From: an uncultured Clostridia bacterium
GTDB lineage: Bacteria; Bacillota; Clostridia; TANB77; CAG-508
Assembly: GCA_947573445.1 (NCBI GenBank)
Contig: CANPFR010000014.1
Coordinates: 1-37,298, forward strand
Direction: 5' to 3'
DNA: 37,298 nt
Shown: piece after piece, positions 1 through 8,528 of the stretch
Layout: every line of letters starts with the position of its first letter
How positions within the stretch are numbered: the stretch's first letter is position 1
The notes under the pieces: generated by a model
Seen by the model: the letters and a program-made list of their open reading frames with translations, nothing else
Databases searched by the model: none
Told to the model about the DNA's origin: nothing
Made by a program: the position numbers and the translations under genes

Positions 1-1
1 A

Positions 2-733
2 GGGAATGTTGCTTTTCATCATGTGAAATTTGGATATGACGAGGACAAAGTGATCATCAAAGATTTTTCTGCTCAAGTTGAACCAGGTAAAAAGATTGCA
101 ATTGTAGGGCCAACAGGTGCTGGGAAAACGACACTTGTTAAATTGTTAATGCGATATTATGATATCAACTCTGGTGAAATTAAAATTGATGGTATCAATA
201 TTAAAGATTTCAAGCGAGATGATTTACGAAGTTTATTTGCTATGGTTTTACAAGATACATGGGCTTTTAATGGAACCGTTATGGAAAATATCCGCTATGG
301 AAATTTGGAAGCAACAGATGAAGAAGTTATCCAAGCTGCCAAAGCTGCTCAAGTTGACCATTTTGTAAGAACTTTTTCAGAAGGCTATGAAACCGTTTTG
401 AATGAAGATTCAACCAATATTTCACAAGGGCAAAAACAGTTGCTTACGATAGCAAGAGCTTTTCTTGTAAATCCTAAGATATTAATTTTAGATGAAGCAA
501 CTTCCTCTGTTGACACTAGAACTGAAATGCAAATTCAAAAAGCGATGGATAATCTCATGAAAGGCAGAACTAGTTTTGTGATTGCCCATCGACTATCAAC
601 AGTAAGAGATGCGGATTTAATCCTTGTTATCAATGAGGGAGATATTGTAGAACAAGGAACACATGAAGAATTACTTAAAAAAGGTGGTTTTTATGAGAAA
701 TTATACAATAGCCAATTTGAAGAATGTGGCTAG
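2..733 (+). CDS. ABC transporter ATP-binding protein, C-terminal part (5'-truncated by window)
   Basis: This is the nucleotide-binding domain of an ABC exporter that would use ATP hydrolysis to drive transport across the cytoplasmic membrane. The frame is open from base 2, so the permease half lies upstream of the window. Visible motifs are Walker A (GPTGAGKTT), Q-loop (VLQDTWAFNGT), a signature variant (ISQGQKQ), Walker B (ILILDEATSSVD) and the H-loop (AHRLST). The domain order and the C-terminal QGTHEELL are typical of MdlB/LmrA-type half-transporters, which usually fuse a six-helix membrane domain to this domain. The substrate cannot be told. A MATE exporter follows 41 bases later, so this may be the end of a small efflux operon. 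There is no CGG codon. Confidence 0.93.
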   Translation, partial: GNVAFHHVKFGYDEDKVIIKDFSAQVEPGKKIAIVGPTGAGKTTLVKLLMRYYDINSGEIKIDGINIKDFKRDDLRSLFAMVLQDTWAFNGTVMENIRYGNLEATDEEVIQAAKAAQVDHFVRTFSEGYETVLNEDSTNISQGQKQLLTIARAFLVNPKILILDEATSSVDTRTEMQIQKAMDNLMKGRTSFVIAHRLSTVRDADLILVINEGDIVEQGTHEELLKKGGFYEKLYNSQFEECG

Positions 734-774
734 ATAAAATAATACCAAAATAGTAAAAATTAAAGGAGGAAAAA

Positions 775-2199
775 ATGAACGAAACAACAGATGTACAAAC
801 AGAAAATCTAGAAAAAGAAGTGAAAAATGAAACTGAACAAAACCCGCTAGGAACTGAAAAAATTAGCAAATTGATTAAACAATTTGCAGTTCCTTGTATT
901 ATTTCTTTAGTGGTGAGTTCATTATACAACATTGTTGACCAAATTTTTATTGGGCAGGGTGTTGGTTATTTAGGAAATGCAGCTACCAATATTGTATTTC
1001 CATTTATTGTGGTAACAATGGCATTTGCCTTGATGATTGGAGATGGTGCTTCCGCTTATTTAAGTTTAAGTTTAGGAAAAAATGATAAGGAAAGTGCCAA
1101 TAAAGGGGTTGCTAATGGAATTGTGATGTCTGCTATATTAGGAGTTATTTTCTTGATAATTGGATTGGTATTTCGAGATGGCTTATTAACCATATTTGGG
1201 GTGACAGAAGGTTCTTATGAGTATGCAAAAGTTTATATGACCTATATTGTCTTAGGTATGCCGTTTTTTACGATTACCAACACATTAAATTCAATCATAA
1301 GAGCAGATGGTTCACCACAATATGCGATGGGAACCATGCTAGTTGGTGCAATTTTAAATATGATACTCGATCCAATTGCTATTTTCCAATTTAACATGGG
1401 GGTAAGAGGTGCAGCAATTGCAACCATAATTGGCCAGCTTGTTTCAGGTATTTTATCGATTTTATACATCAAAAAATTTAAATCGGTAACCATTACAAAA
1501 GAGACATTAAAAATTGAAGGAAAAACGTTAAAAAAGATTTGTAGCTTAGGCATTTCAAGTTTTATTACTCAAGTAGCGGTTACGATTGTTATTATTGTGT
1601 TAAATCAAACCTTAACTAGATATGGTGCAGAATCCAAATATGGAAGTGAAATTCCTTTAACTGCTTTAGGAATTGTTATGAAAGTAAATCAAATTATCAA
1701 TGCCATTGTGATTGGTTTAGCTGCTGGTGCCCAACCAATTATAGGATTTAATTTTGGTGCTAAAAAGTATGATAGAGTTTTGAAAACCTATGGATTTGCA
1801 GTTAAAGTAGGTTTAGGAATTACAGCAATTGGAACGTTAATTTTTCAATTGTTTCCACAAATTATTATTAATTTATTTGGGCAAGAAAATGAGTTATATA
1901 ATGAATTTGCGAAATTATGTTTCCGTATCTTTTTGATACTGGTAACTTTGAATTCTTTTCAAATTACATCAGGAATTTTCTTCCAAGCTATTGGAAATCC
2001 AATAAAAGCGGCTATTTTATCATTATCGAGACAAATTGGATTTTTGATTCCAGCTTTGCTTATATTACCTCGTTTTTTTGGTGTAGAAGGAGCTTTATAT
2101 GCAGGACCAACAGCAGATTGCTTAGCTTTTATTTTAGCAGTTGTATTAGTGACGATTGAAATCAAAAAATTAAATAAAATGAAAATGGAGGTAGAATAA
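775..2199 (+). CDS. MATE family multidrug/cation antiporter
   Basis: A 474-aa polytopic membrane protein of the MATE (NorM/DinF/MepA-like) family, which exports drugs or metabolites in exchange for Na+ or H+. A hydrophilic Thr/Glu-rich tail of about 28 residues comes first. About twelve hydrophobic segments follow, with MATE-like features such as the early SSLYNIVDQIFIGQG and the mid-protein AAGAQPIIGFNFGAK. Length is normal for the family (about 450). The start is supported by AAAGGAGGAAAAA just upstream. The stop is separated by one base from the next start, so it is translationally linked to the kinase-like gene. Substrate unknown. Confidence 0.93.
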   Translation: MNETTDVQTENLEKEVKNETEQNPLGTEKISKLIKQFAVPCIISLVVSSLYNIVDQIFIGQGVGYLGNAATNIVFPFIVVTMAFALMIGDGASAYLSLSLGKNDKESANKGVANGIVMSAILGVIFLIIGLVFRDGLLTIFGVTEGSYEYAKVYMTYIVLGMPFFTITNTLNSIIRADGSPQYAMGTMLVGAILNMILDPIAIFQFNMGVRGAAIATIIGQLVSGILSILYIKKFKSVTITKETLKIEGKTLKKICSLGISSFITQVAVTIVIIVLNQTLTRYGAESKYGSEIPLTALGIVMKVNQIINAIVIGLAAGAQPIIGFNFGAKKYDRVLKTYGFAVKVGLGITAIGTLIFQLFPQIIINLFGQENELYNEFAKLCFRIFLILVTLNSFQITSGIFFQAIGNPIKAAILSLSRQIGFLIPALLILPRFFGVEGALYAGPTADCLAFILAVVLVTIEIKKLNKMKMEVE

Positions 2200-2200
2200 A

Positions 2201-2809
2201 ATGATAATAACCATTGGTAGAGAATTTGGAAGTGGCGGAAAATACATTGGAGAAAGGCTTGCCAACGAATTAAATATGAAATTATATGACAAAGAATTGA
2301 TTGAAAGAGTTTCTAAAGAGAGGAATATTGATATTAATTTACTAAATGAAAATGATGAAACACACAAAAAAAGTTTTTGGTATACATTGGCAATGGCCTC
2401 GATGTCTATGTCAGATAGTGTTAATTCTTTAACAGAATTGCCATTAGATGACAAATATTTTATTGAACAAGCCAAAATCATAGAAGAAATTGCTGATGAA
2501 GGAAATGCGATTATTATTGGGAGATGTTCGAATGTCATTTTAAAAAATAGGAAAAATGTACTGAACATTTTCATATATAGTTCTGATGAGAAATTCAAAA
2601 TTGCCAGAAAAGTGGAATTCGCTGGCATGGATGAGAAAAAGGCTCTAAAAATGATGCACAAAAAAGACAAAGAAAGAGCAATATACTACAACTATTATAC
2701 CAACCAAACTTGGGGCGGAAGAGAAAGTTATGATTTATTGATTGATTCTTCCAAACTTGGGATTGAGAATACAGTAAATTTAATCAAAGAGTTTATAAAA
2801 TATCAATAA
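2201..2809 (+). CDS. Cytidylate kinase-like family protein
   Basis: A 202-aa P-loop protein. The N-terminal ITIGREFGSGGKYIGERLA is the nucleotide-binding loop of the cytidylate-kinase-like family common in Clostridia. A later IIIGRCSNVIL and the basic stretch around DKERAIYYNYYT match the NMP-kinase/LID part of the family. True CMP kinase activity is not certain, because family members often sit beside transporters and their substrate is unknown. Here the gene starts one base after the MATE stop. The site GGC GGA at 2234 contains CGGA out of phase and causes no frame break, which is a useful control for the frameshift finding. Confidence 0.85.
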   Translation: MIITIGREFGSGGKYIGERLANELNMKLYDKELIERVSKERNIDINLLNENDETHKKSFWYTLAMASMSMSDSVNSLTELPLDDKYFIEQAKIIEEIADEGNAIIIGRCSNVILKNRKNVLNIFIYSSDEKFKIARKVEFAGMDEKKALKMMHKKDKERAIYYNYYTNQTWGGRESYDLLIDSSKLGIENTVNLIKEFIKYQ

Positions 2810-2827
2810 AATGATAGAAATAATGGT

Positions 2828-2865
2828 TGTAGCCTCTTGAAATTTATGTAAATTTATGGTATAAT
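2828..2865 (+). promoter_or_regulatory. Promoter, copy 1 of a duplicated 38-bp element
   Basis: TTGAAA at 2837-2842, a 17-base spacer and TATAAT at 2860-2865, upstream of the small Cys protein at 2914. The 38 bases from 2828 recur at 3173-3210 with two differences, including the TGTAGCCTC upstream of the -35 box. Confidence 0.8.
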
Positions 2866-2913
2866 AAAAAACATATTTTATATAGAAAGAAACAAGACAA
2901 GAGGAGGAAGAGC

Positions 2914-3093
2914 ATGACAAATCAGCAAGAAAGGGCAGAAAAGAAAGTAGTTTCTCAAAAATTTATTGAGTTGACTTGTACGTCTAAAAAGCTGTCTGGT
3001 CAAGGTTGTACCAGTTGTCCTTTCCGTGGAACATCAAATTGTTTCCAGAGGCCAGAACACCATCCAGCAATGGTTTTGTTAGAGACAACTTAG
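2914..3093 (+). CDS. Small four-cysteine protein (hypothetical)
   Basis: A 59-aa protein with a good ribosome site (GAGGAGGAAGAGC before the ATG), its own promoter and a strong terminator, so it looks like a real monocistronic gene. It begins with a charged stretch of about 16 residues. Cysteines follow at 22, 32, 35 and 43, in the pattern C-x9-C-x2-C-x7-C, within CTSCPFRGTSNCF. The pattern suggests metal or Fe-S binding, but I do not recognise the family. It is not one of the six-cysteine SCIFF peptides. The next gene is another small Cys protein behind an almost identical promoter. Confidence 0.7.
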   Translation: MTNQQERAEKKVVSQKFIELTCTSKKLSGQGCTSCPFRGTSNCFQRPEHHPAMVLLETT

Positions 3094-3110
3094 CTGGTAT
3101 AGTTTTTTGA

Positions 3111-3157
3111 ATTACACTGATTATAACCGAAATTACGGTTAATCAGTGTAATTTTTA
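3111..3157 (+). terminator. Rho-independent terminator
   Basis: Inverted repeat ATTACACTGAT ... ATCAGTGTAAT extended by TAACCG/CGGTTA around a six-base loop and followed by a T-run. It ends the 59-aa gene transcript. Confidence 0.9.
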
Positions 3158-3172
3158 TGCCCTAAAAACGGC

Positions 3173-3210
3173 TGTAGCCTCTTGAAATTTATGTGAATTT
3201 GTGGTATAAT
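3173..3210 (+). promoter_or_regulatory. Promoter, copy 2 of the duplicated 38-bp element
   Basis: TTGAAA at 3182-3187, a 17-base spacer and TATAAT at 3205-3210. The first 22 bases are identical to copy 1 at 2828. Confidence 0.8.
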
Positions 3211-3245
3211 ATTACTGTTATAAAATTTAGAAAAAAGGAGACTGA

Positions 3246-3434
3246 ATGATGGAAGACAAAAAAAGGCGAGAGGAAAATGAGAAATTTTGGCGGAATATGA
3301 GAGAGATGGAGGAAAAAAGCTGTAGGTCTAAACGTTTTGGAGTTTTTCCTTGTTGCAAAGAGATTTGTGACAAGTATAATACACCAAGGTGTATTCACCC
3401 GGAGGATGCTGTATTTCCAGCTAAAAGATATTAA
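3246..3434 (+). CDS. Small cysteine-containing protein with the only non-shifting in-frame CGG
   Basis: A 62-aa ORF with AAGGAG five bases before the ATG, its own promoter and a terminator. The N-terminus is highly charged; cysteines lie in the C-terminal half (SCRSKRF, PCCKEIC, RCIHPED). The family is not recognised. Codon 16 is CGG (3291-3293, context TGG CGG AAT). If this were read with the +1 shift inferred elsewhere in the window, translation would reach GGA ATA TGA and stop after 17 residues. The Cys-rich downstream part is then reached only if CGG is decoded in frame here. Either it is a true exception or the codon regulates the gene. A start at ATG 3297 would avoid the codon but has no good ribosome site. 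Confidence 0.6.
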   Translation: MMEDKKRREENEKFWRNMREMEEKSCRSKRFGVFPCCKEICDKYNTPRCIHPEDAVFPAKRY

Positions 3435-3447
3435 TAATTATTTTTTT

Positions 3448-3488
3448 GCACGAATTCATGGTAACTAACATGAATTCGTGCAATTTTT
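3448..3488 (+). terminator. Rho-independent terminator
   Basis: A 13-bp perfect stem GCACGAATTCATG/CATGAATTCGTGC around a short loop, followed by AATTTTT. It separates the small Cys gene from pta. Confidence 0.92.
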
Positions 3489-3511
3489 CTGTAGGGGGAA
3501 AAAGGAAAATC

Positions 3512-3540
3512 TTGACTTTCTTTCGAACATCTTATATAAT
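3512..3540 (+). promoter_or_regulatory. Promoter for pta-ackA
   Basis: TTGACT at 3512-3517, a 17-base spacer and TATAAT at 3535-3540, 29 bases before the pta start codon. Confidence 0.8.
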
Positions 3541-3569
3541 TCAAACAAAGGATAAAAAAGGAGGAGAAG

Positions 3570-4569
<1,000 letters not shown>

Positions 4570-4668
4570 AGGGACAATGATTTCGTTATAAAAATGGAGG
4601 GGCTTGATGACCCCAAATACATCATTATGCGAAACAAATGGAATAATAAATTTTAGGAGGGAAAGAAA

Positions 4669-5868
4669 ATGAAAATTTTAGTTTTAAATTGTGGAAGTAG
4701 TTCTTTAAAATACCAATTGATTGATATGGAGAAGGAGGATGTGGTTACAAAGGGAACATATGAGAGAATTGGACAGGATAATTCGTTTGTGACCATTAAG
4801 CAAAATGGAGAAAAGACGAGATTAGAGCATCCTGTGGCAAATCATGATTTGGCGTTGAAGTTTGTGATGGAAGAGTTGCTGACAGGTGAAAAATATGGTG
4901 TTATCCAAGATTTAAATGAAATAGATGCAGTAGGACATCGTTTGGTGCATGGTGGCGAAAAGTTCAGTAGTTCGGTTTTAATTACAGATGAGGTCATTGA
5001 GCAAATTAAGGAATGCATTCCACTTGCACCACTTCATAATCCAGCCTGTTTGTTAGGCATTGAGGCTTGTAAAAAGCAAATGAAAGATATGCCAATGGTT
5101 GCGGTTTTTGATACTGCTTTTCATCAAACAATGCCAAAGGAAAACTATATTTATCCACTTCCTTATGAATATTATGAAAAATACAAAATTCGTAAGTATG
5201 GATTCCATGGAACAAGCCATAAATTTGTATCCAAGAGAGTAGCAGAAGTGATGAATCAAAAGATAGAAGATTTGAAGATAGTAACATGCCATTTGGGGCA
5301 AGGAGCGTCACTTTGTGCTGTGGATGGTGGAAAATCAGTGAATACAAGTATGGGACTTACGCCACTTGGTGGAATTGCCATGTGTGCTAGATGTGGTGAT
5401 ATGGATCCTTCAATTGTGGGTTATTTGATGGATACATTAGGAAAAACTAAAGAGGAAGTGAATAGTATTTTAAATAAAGAATCTGGAGTGCTTGGAATTT
5501 CTGGCATTAGTCCTGATTTTAGAGACGTAGAAGCTGCGAAAGCGGAGGGAAATGAAAGGGCAGCATTAGCCATTGATTTCTACAATCATACAGTAGCAGA
5601 ATACATTGCACGTTATGCCGTGTCAATGCAAGGAATTGATGTAATTGTGTTTACTGCTGGAATTGGGGAAAACCAAATCAACATTCGAAAAGGAATTTGT
5701 GAGAAGTTGCAATTTATGGGAGTAGAAATTGATGAAAATATCAATAATTGTAGAGGAGAAGAAGTGGAAATTTCGACTTCAAATTCCAAAATAAAAGTAT
5801 ATGTCATTCCAACCGATGAAGAATTGATGATTGCACGTGATACAAAAGAGATTGTTGAAAATAGGTAA
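4669..5868 (+). CDS. ackA: Acetate kinase
   Basis: A 399-aa ASKHA-fold kinase that transfers phosphate between acetyl-phosphate and ADP, the second step of acetate fermentation. The signature LVLNCGSSSLKYQL is at residues 4-17. GHRLVHGGEKF, YGFHGTSHKFV, CHLGQGASLCAV and FTAGIGENQINIR mark the other conserved blocks. Start supported by TAGGAGGGAAAG. It lies 99 bases after pta with no terminator between them, only a small GGGG/CCCC hairpin near 4598-4616, so co-transcription is likely. It has no in-frame CGG codon and is uninterrupted, unlike its partner. Confidence 0.97.
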   Translation: MKILVLNCGSSSLKYQLIDMEKEDVVTKGTYERIGQDNSFVTIKQNGEKTRLEHPVANHDLALKFVMEELLTGEKYGVIQDLNEIDAVGHRLVHGGEKFSSSVLITDEVIEQIKECIPLAPLHNPACLLGIEACKKQMKDMPMVAVFDTAFHQTMPKENYIYPLPYEYYEKYKIRKYGFHGTSHKFVSKRVAEVMNQKIEDLKIVTCHLGQGASLCAVDGGKSVNTSMGLTPLGGIAMCARCGDMDPSIVGYLMDTLGKTKEEVNSILNKESGVLGISGISPDFRDVEAAKAEGNERAALAIDFYNHTVAEYIARYAVSMQGIDVIVFTAGIGENQINIRKGICEKLQFMGVEIDENINNCRGEEVEISTSNSKIKVYVIPTDEELMIARDTKEIVENR

Positions 5869-5896
5869 AATTTTCAACAAATGAAAAGGAGGTTCC

Positions 5897-6593
5897 ATGA
5901 AAAATTTAAGAAAAAGTCATGCAATTACATTGATTGCCTTGGTGATAACGATTATTGTATTATTAATCTTGGCAGGTGTGAGCCTGAATTTAATGACAGG
6001 AAGTGATGGCATTTTGGGAAAAGCCAAATCAGCTAGAGAAAAAACAGTGAAAGCCCAAGAAACAGAGTTAATTGAGTTGGCTTATATGGAAGTTTTGACA
6101 GAGCATAGAATCGATGGAACAGAAATAACACTAGAAGCTTTACAGGAAAAACTAAACCAGTCAAAATCAGCTACTGTTGAAGAAATAGAAGAAGTTCCAG
6201 AAGGAGGAACTTTGATAGATTCTGGACGTGAGAATGGAAGTGCCTGTAAGATAACAATGGAAAATACTTATTATATGTATTATAAAGAGGCAGACACAAG
6301 GATAAAGTTCTATATAGACCTTTACGAAGGACAAGAATTTGAAAGAACCTTAACGTTGTTCGCTCCAGAGGAAATGGATTTCAAAAGTTGGATCTTTTCT
6401 GAATATAATCAAGATTTGAATGACCCTTGGTACATGCAGAACAACCCAGGAGGATGGTGGGAGTACGTGTATTCTTTCTCTATATCTGGGTCGTGGTATA
6501 GTTTATCCTACTATTATGAAACCGATGAGGGGTTAACACGGAGAGGAGCTTATTTATGCGGAGAAAAGATTCTCTGCGATTAAACCAAAGTAG
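5897..6593 (+). CDS. Type IV pilin-like protein, C-terminus probably reached by a CGGA +1 shift
   Basis: A short basic leader (MKNLRKSHA) is followed by ITLIALVITIIVLLILAGV and GSDGILGKAKSAREKT. This is the prepilin-like N-terminus of a family frequent in gut Clostridia, with Ala rather than Gly at the presumed cleavage point. The rest is a soluble Trp/Tyr-rich domain. Near the end, zero-frame reading passes ACA CGG AGA (CGG at 6539-6541) and stops at 6583 with the ending RRGAYLCGEKILCD. With the +1 shift it ends TGEELIYAEKRFSAIKPK at 6593 (231 aa, Gly215). Both readings are open, so this site is less decisive than those in conserved genes. I prefer the shifted one by analogy. Confidence 0.7.
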
Positions 6594-6610
6594 GTTTTGC
6601 TTATGGAGAG

Positions 6611-6645
6611 CAGAGTGGGGAGGTGGACTCCTCGCTTTGTTTTTT
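6611..6645 (+). terminator. Rho-independent terminator
   Basis: A 12-bp stem with three G-U pairs (CAGAGTGGGGAG paired with CTCCTCGCTTTG) and a T-run at 6640-6645, just after the pilin-like gene. Confidence 0.75.
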
Positions 6646-6770
6646 GTGGGATGTTTTTTTAAAATAATATTACAATTTCATTACATTTCCAATCTACCAA
6701 TCTTTGTTATTGACAAAAATAGTTCACATATATTAAAATAGAAAGGAAAGGTATTGCGGGAGGATTACGA

Positions 6771-7995
6771 ATGAAAAAGTGGGATGAAATGTTAAGTTAT
6801 GAGCATAAAAGATGGTATGTTGGTGTGACGTTTTCGTTATGCTTATTTTTTATGTTGATTACATTTGCTTTTACAGGAAATATTTTCGCGATGGATGAAG
6901 AAAATCTTCCTCAAAGGCAAGAAATGGTTTTTTATCAAAATCAGAATCCGATCCAATTAGAGGAGATTATCGGGAAAAACACCAAGGAAAACCGAAAAGA
7001 AGAAATGAAACAAGAAGAAATCGATATGGAATACACAACACATTATCGAAATAATCCAGAATTAGCAGATGGTGTGGTACAAATTTTGCAAGAAGGGCGT
7101 GTGGGAAAAAAGAATGCAATAGTGATTAAAAAGTATCAGGATGATGTGCTAGTGGCAGAAGAGCAGGTGGCTGAAAATGTGATAAAAGCACCAGTGGAAA
7201 GAATCGTTGAAATTGGGACCGGCAGTCAATTTTATTGTGATGAAATCAAGGAAGGTGACTCTGTTTATATTGTTGCAACTTCTGTTGCTGTAAGGCTTTC
7301 ACCAAGTGAAAGTGCAGAGAAAATTTGTACCTTAAATAAACAAGATAAGGCTCAAGTTTTAAAAATAGAAGGGGATTGGTACTTTATTTCTACAGTGGAA
7401 ATAAAAGGATATGTACCAAAAGATTGTGTGACAACCAAACAACAAAAAAAAGAGGAAACACCAAACAATACAAAAAATACGAAACAGCAATTACTTGCTC
7501 AGTTAAGTTTTGATATGGATTTAAGAAAACCAAGTGGTTTGAGCTTAGAGCAGTTTAAACAAGTTTTGTCGGATGACGGAAATGATAAAAATAGAATTTT
7601 TACAGAAAATGCAGAATACTTTTATTACATAGAACAGCAATATCAAATTAATGGAATATTTGTTGCCAGTGTTGCAATTCATGAAAGTGGCTGGGGAACG
7701 TCAGCAATTGCCAAAAATAAGAAGAATTTATTTGGTTATGGTGCAGTTGATAGTAATCCATATGGTGGGGCATATGCATTTGCTTCTTATGCAGAAGGAA
7801 TTGATTTGGTAGCACGTGTATTGGTGAAATATTATTTGAATCCACCAGGAACTGCGGTTTATGATGGAAGTATCACAAATGGAAAATTTTATCATGGTTC
7901 TCATGTAACAGCTGTTAATGCAAGATATGCCAGTGATAAAAATTGGGCCAATCGGGGTTTATAAATGGATGCAGTATTTGTATGGCAAAATATGA
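6771..7995 (+). CDS. Secreted G5/SH3b/glucosaminidase cell-wall hydrolase, end restored by a CGGG +1 shift
   Basis: A membrane-anchored or secreted peptidoglycan hydrolase. A hydrophobic segment lies near residues 23-40. A G5-like domain follows at about 85-155 (QEGRVGKKNA to VERIVEIGTG), then an SH3b-like domain at about 163-222, then a glucosaminidase domain whose AIHESGWGTS carries the expected catalytic Glu. In the zero frame it stops early with NWANRGL at 7964. At AAT CGG GGT (CGG 7953-7955) the +1 reading gives NWANGVYKWMQYLYGKI and a TGA at 7993-7995. That ending matches the usual tail of this family, which I know as ending in WAN-x-VY-x-x-M-x-YLY. Product 407 aa, Gly395. A conventional gene call would miss this because only 13 residues change. 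Confidence 0.88.
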
Positions 7996-8029
7996 GATAA
8001 AAAAATCCTGAAAAAATTTTAAGAAAAGG

Positions 8030-8058
8030 TTGCTATTTTTGGCAAGATATTGTATGAT
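8030..8058 (+). promoter_or_regulatory. Promoter upstream of the 134-aa membrane protein
   Basis: TTGCTA at 8030-8035, a 17-base spacer and TATGAT at 8053-8058. Confidence 0.65.
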
Positions 8059-8118
8059 AGTTATATTGGAAAAGTATGCCATTGACACCAAATAGCAAGG
8101 AGGTTTTTAAAAATAGAT

Positions 8119-8523
8119 ATGTTGAAAAAGATAATAGTTATGATTGTGGCAATATTTGTGATATATGGTTCAGTGTCAGTGTTTGCCATCACAGGAGAAC
8201 AAGTTTTAGAATCAGAACAAGCTACTGAATTATTAGAAATGAAGGAATCAACTAAGGATAAAATGCAAGAATACATAGAAAAATATGGTTCTATGCCATA
8301 TGGTGTAACGGCCTATATTTTAAATGGTGTGAGAATTTATAGTATACCATTTTGCTTTATTGGAATTGCAATTGGATCGATTTTTCAGTATGTGATAGGA
8401 ATTCGAAAATTAGATGTTAGGGATAAGGGATTTGCATTGATTTTAACGTTTGTTACAATTTTGCTAATATGTCAAGTTCTACCACTAATTTTTGCCGTAG
8501 TTGTTAACGGCTGGAGGGGGTAA
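8119..8523 (+). CDS. Small membrane protein (hypothetical)
   Basis: A 134-aa protein with an N-terminal hydrophobic segment (IIVMIVAIFVIYGSVSVFA) that could be a signal peptide. A charged segment of about 40 residues follows, then two C-terminal membrane helices (about 76-92 and 105-128). The family is not recognised. AAGGAGG lies 14 bases upstream of the ATG, longer than usual, so the start is uncertain. It is followed after 5 bases by the 997-aa AT-hook/ParA-like gene and then a membrane GAF/GGDEF-like gene, so the three probably form one unit. Confidence 0.7.
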   Translation: MLKKIIVMIVAIFVIYGSVSVFAITGEQVLESEQATELLEMKESTKDKMQEYIEKYGSMPYGVTAYILNGVRIYSIPFCFIGIAIGSIFQYVIGIRKLDVRDKGFALILTFVTILLICQVLPLIFAVVVNGWRG

Positions 8524-8528
8524 TACAA

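Noticed and set aside
7993..7995. UGA recoding as in Mycoplasma
   Set aside because: UGA works as a stop at 7993 and 17357, and no conserved gene here has an internal in-frame UGA after frames are joined.
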